64,000 bases of DNA from Leptidea sinapis (taxonomy: Eukaryota; Arthropoda; Insecta; Lepidoptera; Pieridae). Shown one piece after another: positions 11,241-23,400 of the stretch; the first letter of the stretch is position 1; every line of letters begins with the position of its first letter. The position numbers and the translations under genes were made by a program. The DNA is taken from positions 13,988,001 through 14,052,000 of the forward strand of contig NC_066268.1 in NCBI RefSeq assembly GCF_905404315.1, read 5' to 3'. The notes beneath the pieces are model-generated. The model worked only from the letters and a program-made list of their open reading frames with translations. It was not told the DNA's origin and searched no databases.

Positions 11241-13264
11241 TTAAAAAAAATGTTATTTAGTGCTTGCTAAATTGCTTAACGGCTTTCCGCAATAACCACG
11301 CCCATGTCGATTCCATCTATCTTGAATATATGACTCTATATTCATTGGAAGAAACAGATATTCAAGGAAGAATTCGCCGTACTAGGTAAGTTGTTTGGTG
11401 TCAAGCAGGCTTTTAACTCAAAGTTTATTTAAAGTGAACAATGCTCGATCAATCAAACATGGTTCGTGCTACCGTCAATATTGGGCCAGTGGTCACGACA
11501 TGGCCTCTGTTTGTCATATTATTCAATGTTGTTTGTCCGTACACCCACTGCAAACTTCACGTGACTGCCCGGGCACAGTTAACAATTGAAAACGAAGTGT
11601 AATTCGTTTCTTCAATTCTACTAAATTAACTTGTTTAACTTAACTAATCTAATCATATCTATTTTCGTTTCCGCATTACAAATATGTTAATTTTACTAAA
11701 ACGATGAAATTCAAATTTCTTGTATTATTTCTAGAACTTATTCAGTTTTACCAAAGCTGTGTTTCCATACATATTAAATATATTTTCCTATGTTCTTATT
11801 CCTTAAATCTCTAAAATATTTACATACAAAAGTTTAAAGAATAGTACTTAATAATATTTCTATATAATACTTATTAAATTGAAAGGCCTATAAAGGCCTA
11901 CAAAGAAAAGAAATATTATGTGCACTTATGGATATAGAATATATATTTTGCAGCTAGATCTTATTTCATTTAAAAAATAGCTGGAAATGTTGGTAGTTAC
12001 TGAAGGCACGAAGTGAAGTGGCACACACTTTTGGGATGGCGAAAAACACTTCGTGTGACATATAACAGGACTTTGATAACTGAAATATGATGCAATGTTT
12101 TCATGTAAAACAGAGCAATAAATTAAAATAAAGTTTCTTTAATATTACATAGATAAAAACATCTAATAAAAATACTCCTAAAAATATTTCTTAGTGACTA
12201 AAATGTTTACAAGTTCGTGAACTTTTTCATTATTCTAAACCTAGGTTTATATCTGAATAGGAATGCGTTCTATTCTGCAAAAGTATAATTTTCAGTTTAC
12301 AGCAAGCGTAAAAAATTCCATCAAATCATGTTTCATATCACAAAATTAGTTTGTCCGAGATTATCCCACATGGCACATAAAACAATAGTTCCTATATCGT
12401 TAACTTTACGACTGTTATATGCCTAATGAATTAACTCATCTCGTTTCATTAAGCAGTACATCATTTACTCATTACAACAAATCTAAGTGTACGTAGACTG
12501 AACCGAATCTCAAAAGACGCCGACAGAATTTCGTCAATGTTTACAAACATACAAACTTACTATAATATCACGCTTCAAACATTAAAGTCTTAAATTGAGT
12601 CTAATTTCCTTATAATAAGGTGTATTATTAAGTTTTAGAGTGCAATGGGATGTTGGCTAACGTCACAAACATGTATCGTGCTATTGTTTCAGCAAATAAT
12701 TCGTGGAAACATTGGTAGAGAAATCCGGCCACATCAAAAGCACCGCGCGTGATAACTGTTGTCAACGAATGATTGAACTTCTTTTTGCTTATTAATAGCA
12801 TTGCCTTATCGGACTTATAAACTAGCCGGCTGCCGCGACTTTGCCTTTGAAAGAGCATAATTTTAAGTATAACCATGTAGAAATAGACAAATATTTTCCG
12901 TTTATGAACAATTGGTATTTTTACTATGAGATTAATTTTTTTTACACTACTAGATGTTAGATGATACAATCTAATTAAGATGCTATTCAACTGAATAAAA
13001 AAATAACAAAATTGCAGAAAAATATAACTGGAAAATTATGAAACATCACGGAACATATGGATGTGGTGGCTAGGGATACTCTGGACATAATATAAGTAAA
13101 TAAAATAAAAATAAAAAATTGCCTTTTAATCCCATACTAAATTAAATAATTAAATTAAACTAAATTTTAAAAATTAAAAAACTTGCCTCATATTATAAGA
13201 ATGAAAAAGAGAAAAAAAATTATGCTAATTTTTGTCTATTTCTAAATTATTAATTTTAATTAGT

Positions 13265-14205
13265 AATATTGGCCCCTCTGTGGATGAAGGTCTCCTCCAT
13301 TTTCTTCCACACTATATGGTCTTTGCCCAATATTAGCCAGTCTTTTCCAGCATATTCCATTACATCATCAGCCCACCTCTTACACGGTCTTCCAACTTTT
13401 CTAATGCCCATCGGCCCTTTCCATTTCGTTGTCTGTATCGTTCATCTCTTGTCTGTGAGTCGTAATATATGACCAGCCCACTGCCATTTTAGTTTCAATG
13501 CGTGGGTCAGTGCAGCTTTTATTTTTCTTCTTTATCTGATTAGAACATTTCTTATTTTTAATAATTATGCTTCTTTCTATTGTGTCGTTCAAATTTTTTG
13601 TTTTATTGGTTAGATTCCTTCTTCTTTCGACTTCTTCTTCGTTGAAATTTTTTTCAAATGCTATTTGTTTGCCCAGATAAATATATTTTTGTCGCTAGTG
13701 GTAATGGGTATTTTAAAACTGTTGGTCATCAGTTTGGTTTTATTGAAATTCATTTTTAGATCAATTTTCAAACTTTCTTTGTCTAGTGAATTGATCATAT
13801 TTTCTAGGTCTTTTGGTGTTTCTGCTAGTACTATGATGTCATCAGCAAATCTAAGTTGACTCAAGAAACAGCCATTAACTATTATGCCTTTGTTTTCACA
13901 GGCAACTTGTCGAAATACATAATCTACTGGATTGTGTTTCGATTTATCACAAAATAAAGATTTTGGGGATAGAGGTTCTTCTTGTTTTACTCCTCTTTCG
14001 ATTTTTATCAACACTCCTCTTGTATCGAATTTAACATTACTGGTAGTAGTAAGAGTGTAGTGGGGTGGTAGCTGTAAGAGTAGATGTGTTTGATTATGTT
14101 CTGATATGTTTGAGGTACTTCAAAGGATTTCAGTGCCTTCCAAGTTGACTCATGATTAAAACTATCAAATGCTTTGTTATAATCAACGAACTGTTCTGGA
14201 CATAT
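13265..14205 (-). mobile_element. Non-LTR retrotransposon with reverse transcriptase domain, decayed
   Basis: Minus-strand peptides show reverse transcriptase blocks in order: motif A (VDYNKAFDSFNHE, near 14190), motif B (ERGVKQEEPLSPK, near 13980) and motif C (LRFADDIIVLAETPKDLENM, near 13850). A C-terminal GRP-x-x-RWADDVMEYAGK-like stretch lies near 13400-13270. The block order and the RWADD C-terminus resemble RTE-type or related LINE proteins common in insects. The metal-binding aspartates survive, but frame changes between blocks and the missing 5' half mean the copy is dead. Neighbouring LINE 3' ends belong to other families. Confidence 0.8.
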
Positions 14206-14403
14206 GCAACACTATTTTTGGAACAACCTTTATATAAACCTCTGCTAAGTATAATTTATTCTGCCCCTCAATATTTCGTATCCTTCATATCTACATCTCA
14301 TCTTCCCCAACCACTATTGCTAATTCTTAGAAGATTTTAAATTAACAACCATTATTTCAAACTAGTTTTTAAATACACTGTTTCTCAATCTGGCTCTAAA
14401 AAA

Positions 14404-14552
14404 GAGTACATTGAAAAAAAGCGCATACTCCCACCTGAAATATTTGCAACGCTCCTGTGATTCCTCTGGTGTTGTACGGTAGCATTTTGGGCGGAGGTGA
14501 TCATATCACCAAATGTTCCGTTCGTTAGGTTTTTTATCTAATCTCATAAAAA
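14404..14552 (+). repeat. LINE family A 3' end, diverged
   Basis: Remnants of the GTFKKSAYS coding end (TTGAAAAAAAGCGCATACTC) and the GCAACGCTCCTGTGATTCCT and GGAGGTGATCATATCACC segments identify family A. It is degraded and has no coding capacity. Confidence 0.65.
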
Positions 14553-14556
14553 TTTA

Positions 14557-14598
14557 CTTCTCTCTCCCTCGCTCTCTCTGTTTCTCTCTCTCTCTCTC
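14557..14598. repeat. TC-rich microsatellite
   Basis: An imperfect CT/TC dinucleotide run directly follows the family A LINE tail, so it probably grew from or beside the retrotransposon end. Confidence 0.8.
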
Positions 14599-14984
14599 AT
14601 TTGCACCGTATTCTTTCGTCTTTATATTTCTTCTCCTACATGAAGCAATCATTATCGCAGAATCTATCTCTCAAATGCATAGGTACTCTTTCTTCGATAC
14701 GATGAAAGTCGCTATCAAAAGTGCAGGTCTTAAAACGTCACAAGATAAACTCTCATGACTTCATTTTTATCAGAGCCCATGACGAGTTAGATTGTTGCAG
14801 ATGCCTGAAAGATGGCTTATGTACTCCAAGCGGCTCTGATCTCGCCGCCAGGATCTGATTTATCAATCTTATCTTCGAGCGGATTGACAATTTTTGAGGT
14901 GGATATCGCTACATATTTGATAAGATACAGTTTTTGTGTGTCGATTTTTCGCGTACCCAACTTATTATACAGAAAGCGCAATGA

Positions 14985-15475
14985 GGTTCTATACTCATAT
15001 TATAACGACATATCATTTGCAGTCTGACAGCGGAACAGCAAAAGCACAGTAGACAATGTATACTGTGGCAAAAGTGTGCTTAAAGACAATGTAAGCACAC
15101 GTTTCTCCTTTGTCGTGTGTCATTCACTCTCCGAATCAAATCTGTAATGAATAAATAACAAGTATATTTTAAACAACTCGAATAAATGCGCCAACGTATA
15201 GATATAGCAGTCGAGACTTATTATGCTGTAATTTGTGGCATGTTCCAGATTTCTGCTTTTTTAATATGGAGCGATTTGTCTTTATATATATATAGGAACG
15301 TATTTGGGAAGACGTATAATGCATGGTAGTTAACCTCTTTTTTGAGCAATACCCGTACACTAACACAAAGTGACATATAAATCGAGAGTTTAAGACGTAG
15401 CTTGTCACGCACACTTAAGTAACAAACGTGGCCTTTCTCATCGGTTGTCTAGCAGCAAGAGGCTCCGTCTAGATT
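14985..15475 (+). repeat. Dispersed repeat I, copy 1
   Basis: The first about 310 bp match 17465-17780 in direct orientation. Shared landmarks are a hairpin built on AAAAGTGTGCTTA and its complement, and GTATAGATATAGCAGTCGA. The last about 130 bp (AGTTAACCTCTTTTTTGAGC, GACGTAGCTTGTCACGCACA, GTTGTCTAGC) recur inverted at 29810-29955. It has no intact ORF and I cannot name the family. Confidence 0.6.
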
Positions 15476-15750
15476 ATATTTTATAACGTTCAATTTTTTT
15501 TTCGTACTTAGATTCCCATTTTGGTCTATGTGCATTAGTCGGTCAGCCAAGCTCCGGCTAGGAGGGCAGAAATTTCTTGGAGACTTCACATGCTGTGTGG
15601 AGATCATCAATGTTCCGAGGAGTTGCTTCCGTCAATAGCTCCAGAATAAAGTGGGCAGCTAGTTCTTATCCACAAAAACATCATTAATTTGAAGGACTGT
15701 CTGTACCACATACCAATTTTTTTTGGGGACAGTGGGTCGTTATTGCCTTA

Positions 15751-16005
15751 CGGCCGTTCCCAATATACTATCTACGGATAGCTTCTACGGTCAGTAATTA
15801 GCTGTCAATAATCTGAAGCTGTCCCAATATACCCCATAAGTCATTCTTATCGCCAGTCCACTGTTGCAATTTGCGTCGTCCCATTGACAGACAGCGTGTA
15901 CGTATAAAGTGAGTTACCGTCGAAAAATTTATTGAGACAAAAAAGTCAACGATAGTTACAATTTTTATCTCAAGTAAGAGATAGACTGGATATTGGAAAC
16001 GGCCG
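15751..16005 (+). mobile_element. Harbinger-like MITE, copy 3
   Basis: It has the same termini as the copies at 3283 and 4776, but is shortened to 255 bp by an internal deletion after the CAGTCCACTGTTGCAATTTG segment. The flanks are TTA (15748-15750) and TAA (16006-16008), so the 3-bp duplication is no longer perfect. Confidence 0.8.
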
Positions 16006-17118
16006 TAAATAATTTGAAGTTCTAGTTAGGGTGGAAAATATTTTGTAAATTGTGTTCTACTCTGGGAAATACTTATTTTGACTGTCAGTAGAATCGGGCG
16101 AGGTCTGTAAGGCAGAATAAGATAAAATAAGTGTTTGTGCCATCAGATATCGGTGAGGAACATCTGTAGGTAACATTCACAATATATGTATATTGAAATA
16201 GTTGAGAAGTAGTTGCTCCAAGATCAGATTGTAAATATTCCCAATGATTAATTTGTAAGGTTGTCGCTCATAAATAAATTATAAAGTAGTGGATGTCATT
16301 TTAACAGGCTGTGATCCCTATCAGTATTTTATTTAGCCAAAATGTTATGATGTTTAGATACGACAATATTCTATGAATTTATATTTAATTTTATACTTCG
16401 TTTAGCTAATTTGGAGCCCAATGAACAACGTGGTTTGATGATACTTACTAACTTATATAGATTGAAAGTTTTTTTTATGCTAGAGAACATAAACGAGCGT
16501 AAATCACAGGAGCGGAGCCTCTACATAAAGGCTCAATATAATTAAAAGTAAACACACAAAAATTACGCTTTATAATCTCAAAAAACAACACTTTGAATCG
16601 TCAGCAACCGAATAAATTTTATAGATAAACAATGCAATAAAAATTGATTATTTCACGTAATAAACCCCACCATAAAGATAGGGTATTGAGTGTCGACGTA
16701 GCAATGGTTCCTAATTATGAGACCACAACCTTCGAAAACAACTTTGATTAATCCACGCGTGGATTAAGGGAAATCTACCTTGATTAGATCCGAGGTTTAC
16801 GATAAAGTTTATGATTTTCAGGGTTCCGTTATTTGTGTCGACAAGCAGAGAAAGAATAATGGTCTAATATCTTGAATGGTCTCTTGAACACATTCACCGC
16901 CTCTTCAGGGCTTGGAAACGGAATACATCTGAGCCAATCTTTAATTTTCGGAAAAAAATCACAAGGTGTACAATTCGGACTGCACGCATCATCAGCTTAT
17001 TATATGAGGTCTTCAAAAAACTCGTTCGATGTTGTAGCGGAATGTGAGGATGCCGTATCGTGATGAAGGGTGACTTTGCTGCGAGAACGTCTTTCGCAAA
17101 CAAAGCATGTATATTCAG

Positions 17119-17422
17119 ACCAGTGGGAGGCTCCTTTGCACAGGATGCCGGCTAGATTATGGGTACCACAACGGCGCCTATTTCTGCCGTGAAGCAGTAA
17201 TGTGTAGACATTACTGTGTTTCGGTCTGAAGGGCGCCGTAGCTAGTGAAATTACTGGGCAAATGAGACTTAACATCATATGTCTCAAGGCGACGAGCGCA
17301 GTTGTAGTGCCGCTCTGAATGTTTGGGGTTTTTCAAGAATCCTGACCGGCACTGCATTGCATGGTCTATCAATTACCATCAGCTGAACGTCCTGCTCGCC
17401 TCGTCCCTTATAAAAATAAAAA
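17119..17422 (+). repeat. LINE family B 3' end inserted in mariner
   Basis: This near-complete family B 3' UTR runs from CAGTGGGAGGCTCCTTTGCA to CTCGTCCCTTATAAAAATA. A candidate 5-bp target duplication AGACC occurs at 17117-17121 and 17423-17427, and mariner coding blocks continue on both sides. Confidence 0.8.
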
Positions 17423-17464
17423 AGACCCTTCTGCAGTAACGGTCCTTTGGTTTTCAACCTTTAC

Positions 17465-17780
17465 TGTACTGTAATACACATATAAGGACAAATCATTCGC
17501 AGTCTCATACCGAAAAGTGTGCTTAAAGAGAATGTAAGCACACTTTTCTCCTTAGTCGTGTTTCACCTGTCACTATACGGTTCTAAATTCAACATACGAA
17601 ACCGAACTGAATAAATGTTTTACATTGCTGCTTATTGACCAACTATATTTTAAACAACTGAAGTAAATGCGGCAATGTATAGATATAGCAGTCGAAGCTT
17701 AATATGGTTTTATTTGTGGCGTGTTATATATTTCGGGTTTATTTTTATGCGACGTGATTTGTCTATATGTATATAATGTT
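17465..17780 (+). repeat. Dispersed repeat I, copy 2
   Basis: It matches 14985-15300 in direct orientation, 2.5 kb away. It contains a 13-bp perfect hairpin: AAAAGTGTGCTTA at 17513-17525 pairs with TAAGCACACTTTT at 17535-17547. It lies between two blocks of the mariner relic. Confidence 0.65.
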
Positions 17781-18799
17781 ATTGCTAACAAAAGTTTCTT
17801 ACCAATGCTTGGGGTATTTTCTAAGCTTTCATAACAAAAAGGCGCTATTACGCCGAGTGACTTTTTACTCAGGTTCACAGCATATACCCAGGTTTCATCA
17901 GTACAAAGCTGACAATATGTAATTTGTTTATCAGTTGTCAAAATGGCCACAGAAATGTTCACTCACGGAACCAGACGTAAAGAAAGGTGTGAAATCGATT
18001 TTCATCCACAAATACTAATTAAAGTCTTTGGCAACTTTCTTGTTGATTTAAGCCACAGCAAAAATCACAGAAAAACCATGATGCTAAAAATTCAGTTTCA
18101 ATACACGCGTTTAAATCCTTTGAAAAGTATTTTATTTAAATATGACAATCACGCAAACTATAATGAAACCAACTCTCGGATTGTTCCATTTTCAAATATC
18201 CTTATTGCTTTTTAAATAATTGCATAACAAACGGCCAGTCCAATAACTTTCAGTATAGCCCATCTAAGCTGTGACAGTTTGGTGACTTTTTCAGATCATC
18301 CACGGAATGACGTAGTTGTTTTTTTATCTGATAAGCGTTCTCTGTATGGATTTGAAAATTAACATTGACATATTGAAATGATTCAGGATCGTTTGATGGA
18401 TCACATAGCATGTGGATTCTAAATAATCTTAAACTAGATATTTGATACTTAAATTGGTAGAAAGACTTCACTTAATATTTCCACCTATTAGCTCTATAAT
18501 TTTTTGGGGTATATTTATTTAGATTTTTACGTAAGTAAACGACATAACAACTGACTATTCATTAAAAAAATGTGTGAGACAGAAAACAAATGCGTCTTTT
18601 TTTGAAGAATCCATTGAAGTTTCCCAGTCCAAATACGTAGACTCTCGTGAAATGATGATGATGGTGGTCATATGTAATCAGGCTTAGGCAATATATACAG
18701 GGTATATGTATCAGAGCCTGCCCTTCGCTTCCCTATGTCGTCATACCCCTGCGTTCCTGAACTGGGCAGGCGTGGATTCATTTCTGCAGTATGCCTTTA

Positions 18800-19270
18800 T
18801 TTACTTTATGGAAGAGGAGGGCAGACGAGCGTATGGTTAATCAGATTTTAAGTGATCACCGCCGCTTACCACAGCAGAGGGATTACAGGTGCGTAGCTGG
18901 CTTTTTAGGAAGGTGTAGGCGCTTCCTTGTTTAAACTGTGGAGAAACGTCTCGCATCCAAATGCTGAGGATGATATTTAAGTTTGTGGCGCTTCGTGCCA
19001 AGTTGGAAATCGGCAGTAGCAGCAGTACAAAGAGCTCTTCGGAACGCCCCCAAGCGTATGAAGCGGCAATATTAGTGATCGAGTTATTTACAGGGTAATT
19101 TCTCACTGAAAATTCGAACAGCGCCGCGTTCAAGTCAAGTGGTTCGAACTGATACTGCACCAGAACAGATATGAAAGCAATGCTTGGCCAATGTGAGCCA
19201 ATGTACGCCAGCTTGACGTTTTGCCTAATATATCTATGCGTGCAGTGTTCATCCTGGTTAATGCCCAACA
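18800..19270 (-). mobile_element. LINE family A 3' end, decayed
   Basis: In reverse complement 18800-18910 shows the family A tail (GGCGGTGATCACTTAAAATC, GCTCGTCTGCCCTC). Upstream sequence to about 19270 keeps an open frame whose end, CNPSAVVSGGDHLKSD, reads into that tail. The open frame is 144 codons but lacks recognisable LINE motifs upstream, so I treat it as retrotransposon debris. Confidence 0.55.
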
Positions 19271-20759
19271 CACTAACTCAAAAAGCACTGAACTTTTACA
19301 GCCTTACAAATAAATTTGCAAATACCTGAGACTAAACCAAGAATATGCAAAATGTTTACAAATATATATTTTGCTTACGATTGTTTTATTCGGACGTATA
19401 ACGTTTCCCGTGTTTATTTGCAAGGCTGCTTGACATTTGGGAAACTTCAGAATTATCATTGTATTAACTGTGTTGTCAGCTTAACTGTTGATTTATTCTC
19501 AGGTATAATTTTATATGCATAAATTCATATATATCAAGTTTATTTGTAAGGCCTATACAGTCTAATTCAGTTCGGAAGACATTTATAGACACAATAGATT
19601 CTATTGGGTCGCATTACGGTGCGCTACCTGATAAGTCATGCAGTGACGTGTAACGCTTCACACCATCATCAGGTGGGCCATCTGCTCGTTCCACCAATTA
19701 CACTGATAAAAGGGCCTAAGTGATTATCGTGTATAATAAACTTAAATTATATTGGGAAATTAAGTATTACTAGTTCATTATAAGGTTTATCCACCCGCAT
19801 GGTTATTTGGCGTCCATCCCATACAATACTTTTAAAAAGAATTGCCACTATATTGCAATCAAAGACAATAATTCGCTCACGCGTTAATAAGCCTTATTAC
19901 CTAAATAAAAAAGCATATAAACCCATGTCGTATTACACAGATAATCCTCATCAATTTGGACATTTACGATCAAAGATTTGGTTAATCCATAGAGATAAGT
20001 TGGTTTAAAACTCTATTAAAATTGATAAAGGATATTAAATACGAATGATAACATTTGATTTATAAGTATTTTGTACAGTTGCGACAAGAACTCGGCTTAT
20101 TGCTGAATACAATATTTGGTTGGAAATTGCAATCGAATTACATAATCAATATTATATAAATTCAGTTTGTTTACTAGAAGTACCTACCTCAAAACATCAT
20201 GTATTTTTGGTGTATTGTTATAAGGTGACCGAAATCTAAGCTATAATAACGATCAGCTTTATAGAAACTATCCCCCTTATTCATAATAGTCTGCTAACTT
20301 AGAGCATTGCTAATTTTCACTCTGTCTTCTTCTATTGACCTAAGTCAGAATCAGAAAAAACACTCCTTAGCGGCTGTTTAATGTTAGCGGACCATTATCA
20401 ATAAGGGGGTATGAGTTTGCTCTTTGAAAAACACATTAGACTAAAAACAGTAGGAAAAGTGAATCTTCGTGTGAATGAAGTGATGCCTGAATGCTTCGTA
20501 AGGGATTTTGCCCAAAAAATCTCTTGTATTAATCCATTTTTCATCAAACCGCCAGAGATGTTTCAGAGATAGCTGTACTATATATATATAAGAGATTTCC
20601 ACCTATATATTAACTCATCACGATATCTGTGGAACCATAAGGCGTAGAGACTTGAAATTTCGTAGGAATATTCCTTTCGCCGAGTAGAGGTCAGCATAGA
20701 ATGTCGCATTTACACCCAAACTCAAGAGCTTATGAGAAATAATGATTTAAAAAATATGT

Positions 20760-21000
20760 ACTAATAGAACTGAAAACAAAATTTTATGAACGATGCGGTT
20801 CTTTAACCCACCACCTCTACCGTTCCGTGCGAGCGCTATTTCCAACTGAACCAACCGTTTGAGTGACGCATCGTTTATAAAATCTTGTATGCTTTTTTCA
20901 ACTCTCAGGTTGTGGCTTCATCCACAGGATCTACTTTACAGTTGATGACCCGTTAACCCCAATATTTGCATAATATAAATTTACTTGAGATGTCACTCTT
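20760..21000 (-). repeat. tRNA-derived repeat, inverted copy
   Basis: In reverse complement the tRNA-like body (about 20790-20868) reads AACGGTTGGTTCAGTTGG, then the CTCGCACGGAACGG anticodon region. It continues into flanking repeat (AGGTTGTGGCTTCATCCACA, GATCTACTTTACAGTTGATG on the + strand) also seen at 35120-35190. It is more diverged than the copy at 4222. Confidence 0.6.
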
Positions 21001-21039
21001 GCTAATTTAAACAATTTGTGATAACAAATAAAAACATAT

Positions 21040-21175
21040 TTTTAAAGTGATAACCCTCGAGCACTCGCATGGAACGCGAGAGGTCGCGGGTTCCGCATCG
21101 TTCATAAATTTTGCTTTCAGTTTTATTTGTGTAATTAATCCCTGAAGTGAGGGTTATTAGGGTTATCATAATATT
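21040..21175 (+). repeat. tRNA-derived repeat, half body
   Basis: It begins within the D arm, then the anticodon arm CTCGC-ATGGAAC-GCGAG (here a perfect stem with U33), then a T arm shortened by a deletion (GGTCGCGGGTTCCGCATCG). The tail is the same as the 4222 copy. It lies head-to-head with the copy at 20760-21000. Confidence 0.55.
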
Positions 21176-21261
21176 ACATCAAAAATAAGCGTATTGACCT
21201 TAAGGGCCTAAGACCATGGTATCCTGTGGTTTCCCTGATGTTGCAAGAGACTAAGCAGCCC

Positions 21262-21420
21262 GCATTCAAAGTCAAAGTCAAATAAACTTTATTCAATTAG
21301 GCTTAAACTAAGCGCTCTTGCATCGTCACTATAAATATTTCTTTTAAATTTCTGAATTTACCGTATTTTATCCCAAAAAAAAACCTAGTAACCCCTTTGT
21401 TATTTGATTATTCAAAGCAT
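21262..21420 (-). repeat. LINE family D 3' end
   Basis: In reverse complement it ends with AATAAAGTTTATTTGACTTT. It shares the CGTCACTATAAATATTTCTT segment (plus strand) with 760-860, so both are copies of one 3' end. Confidence 0.65.
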
Positions 21421-21514
21421 AGTACGTTGATAAATTCCAATACAATAATCTTCCGTTTGTCATGGTTTTCCTCGAAAGAATTTTTGCTTTTAACAGTGAT
21501 TTTCACTATTATAA

Positions 21515-21940
21515 CACTAGAAATAAGGGATTGCTTGTAACTAATTCTACTAGGCTTTATACATACTACCTTTAAGGGTAAGTGTATACACTTTTATAAT
21601 AAAGTACCAGCCACTGTTCAGGCATTATCTATAAATAAATTTAAATGTTTTATAAAAAAATGGCTCTGTCGTAAATCCTGCTACTCCACGGCTGAATATC
21701 TAAGTGATCGGATAACGTGGGACTAGATTATGATTATTTTATAGCAATTACAATGACACCACAATATTGTATATCTTACTAAAAAGGGCGCAAAAAAAAA
21801 TGTTAGGAGAGTTTCTTGCGCCGCTCCATATCTCTCATAGCCCCATTTGTAAGAAGCAGTAGTAGTATTAGAAATGACATCAAAAAGAATTCTAAAGGAT
21901 TCCGTTTTGAGAAAATAATTGTCTTTTATGCCTTTTATTA
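21515..21940 (+). mobile_element. LINE family C 3' end
   Basis: A residual coding segment (INKFKCFIKKWLCRKSCYST, then AEYLSDRI) is followed by a 3' UTR with GAGAGTTTCTTGCGCCGCT and CATCAAAAAGAATTCTAAAG, and it ends near AATGCCTTTTATTAAAA. It matches 30905-31330 and 39878-40150. It is a 5'-truncated Jockey-like LINE by general appearance. Confidence 0.7.
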
Positions 21941-22314
21941 AAATTATTTTACGTCTACTAAGCCATTTACTCGTATTTATGGCAGAGTTGAATCATTGCC
22001 AATTTAGGCCAATCGTTCCCCAACAAAATATCCAACACTATATTAAAATGATAATTAGACACGCTCCCCATATCATTTGGATCATTATTAAACATTTTAT
22101 TACAGCCTCTAATCCTGATTAACGATTTCAGCGTGACTCTGCATCATTTAAAACTTTATAAGCTCAATAATATTACATTCATCTCATATTCTGTCATTCC
22201 GGATAAATCTGTATTCAAGGAAAATGTGATCTTTACAGCCTGAATTTATATTTGTTGTTTAATAATATTGCGGGTTATTTTAGATTATAACGATTTGTCT
22301 TTTAATGTTCTTAA

Positions 22315-22385
22315 ATCCTGAGCGTCACTGCATTGTAATAGGAAGTTCGTATCAATTATAATTACTGTTTGTCAAAAAAAAATTT
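22315..22385 (+). repeat. LINE family B extreme 3' end
   Basis: A short 5'-truncated copy: AATCCTGAGCGTCACTGCAT, TGTAATAGGAAG, GTATCAATTA, then an A-rich tail. Confidence 0.6.
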
Positions 22386-22404
22386 TTAAAGAAGCCTTTC
22401 CAAT

Positions 22405-22510
22405 AAAAGAAGCCCGTAGTTTCTTGCGCCGGTCTTCTCAGGTCTGAGGCATATCTTTTCGAATGGTTGCTAGTTTTTGACTTTCAATAAGTGGATTTGA
22501 ATACAAATGA
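22405..22510 (+). repeat. LINE family E 3' end
   Basis: It contains GTTTCTTGCGCCGGTCTTCT, CAGGTCTGAGGCA and the AATAAGTGGATTTGAAT end. It directly follows the family B tail. Confidence 0.65.
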
Positions 22511-22596
22511 CTCTATTAATTGAACCACACCTTGGAAATGGAAACATGCCCTAGGCTATTAAATTATTAAGCTTGTGATAATTTAAAAAAATATAT

Positions 22597-22725
22597 TTAA
22601 AAAGTAGTCCGCTGAGCTACTTGCTCCCGTTCTTCTCTAATCTGAGGCATTCGAATGGGTAGTTTTTGACAATGAGTGATTCAGAAAATCCTATTTTGAA
22701 TAAAAATATTTCAATTTGAATTTGT
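22597..22725 (+). repeat. LINE family E 3' end, second copy
   Basis: It contains AGTCCGCTGAGCTACTTGCT, TCTGAGGCATTCGAATGGGT and the AATAAAAATATTTCAATTTG tail. It lies only about 90 bp after the previous copy in the same orientation, so the two may come from one insertion or a local duplication. Confidence 0.65.
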
Positions 22726-23259
22726 CATAATAGCGGTAATGAAAAGTAAGAAGCAAGCATGTTTTATGTATCGGATGACGGCCGTTAAAAAAATTGAATA
22801 AAATCCACGTAACGGGCAAGTGTATGAATGAATATACATAAAAGTATAACTTTTCCTTTTCATACATTTCCACTATTTATTTATTCATATTCCAAGTAAT
22901 AAAGCAGTTAAATCATAATCATTATAAAACCGAGTACCGAATGGCAATAACTTATAGCATGCAGAACTGATACAGAAGCAAACAGATTTTAATTTGTTAA
23001 AAGCACTCGGAAAAATAGCAGTCGGTATTGCAACGTTTGCAAACCGCACCTTTTATAATTAAAATTGCATTAAGCTCGGAAATAGGCAGACGTTAATGAT
23101 ACTAATGTGTTATTTGCTAGAAAAACGTATCGCACTGAACACAATAACTCGGTTTGAGACTTCAGTTGCCCACAACATGTTTGTGCTCGTTTTGTTACAA
23201 TCGTTCCATTATTTCATTAAAGCTTTTGCAGGGTTTAAAACTACCATTTGTCTTTTGTT

Positions 23260-23400
23260 AACCGACTTCAAAAAAGGAGGAGGTTCTCAATGAGAAGAAG
23301 AAGGTCTCAAGAATTAGATTGTATAAAAATACGCAATTATTTTTATATTTTTAGTGCATATTATATCTATTGTTTTGGAATAGTGTTTTTGAAGTCGGTT
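23260..23400 (+). mobile_element. TIR element G, internally deleted (141 bp)
   Basis: It begins AACCGACTTCAAAAAAGGAG and ends GTTTTTGAAGTCGGTT, giving a terminal inverted repeat of about 15 bp. The ends match those of 9473-9811, but most of the interior is gone. This is the usual structure of a MITE. Confidence 0.75.

Larger units (their letters stand above)
16835..17960 (-). mobile_element. Mariner transposase relic, interrupted by two other elements
   Basis: Minus-strand peptides fall in transposase order. TDETWVYAVN near 17900-17870 corresponds to the first catalytic Asp block. NQRTVTAEG at about 17450-17428 corresponds to the TVN/TAEWY block. KVTLHHDTASSH at about 17070 is the second catalytic Asp block. 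Then PCDFFPKIKDWLRCIPFPSP follows near 16980-16910, with EEAVNVFKRP. Frames differ between blocks, and the Asp of the third block is lost in decay (CTPCDFF instead of SPDLAPxDFF). Repeat I (17465-17780) and a LINE family B 3' end (17119-17422) lie inside it. Assignment to mariner follows from the HHDxASSH and PxDFF blocks; the subfamily is uncertain. Confidence 0.7.

Noticed and set aside
12628..12990. 120-codon minus-strand ORF
   Set aside because: No recognisable motif, low-complexity hydrophobic and basic composition, no splice or promoter support; probably chance in AT-rich DNA.
17699..17962. Minus-strand 87-codon ORF as a host gene
   Set aside because: The TDETWVY block places it in the mariner relic.
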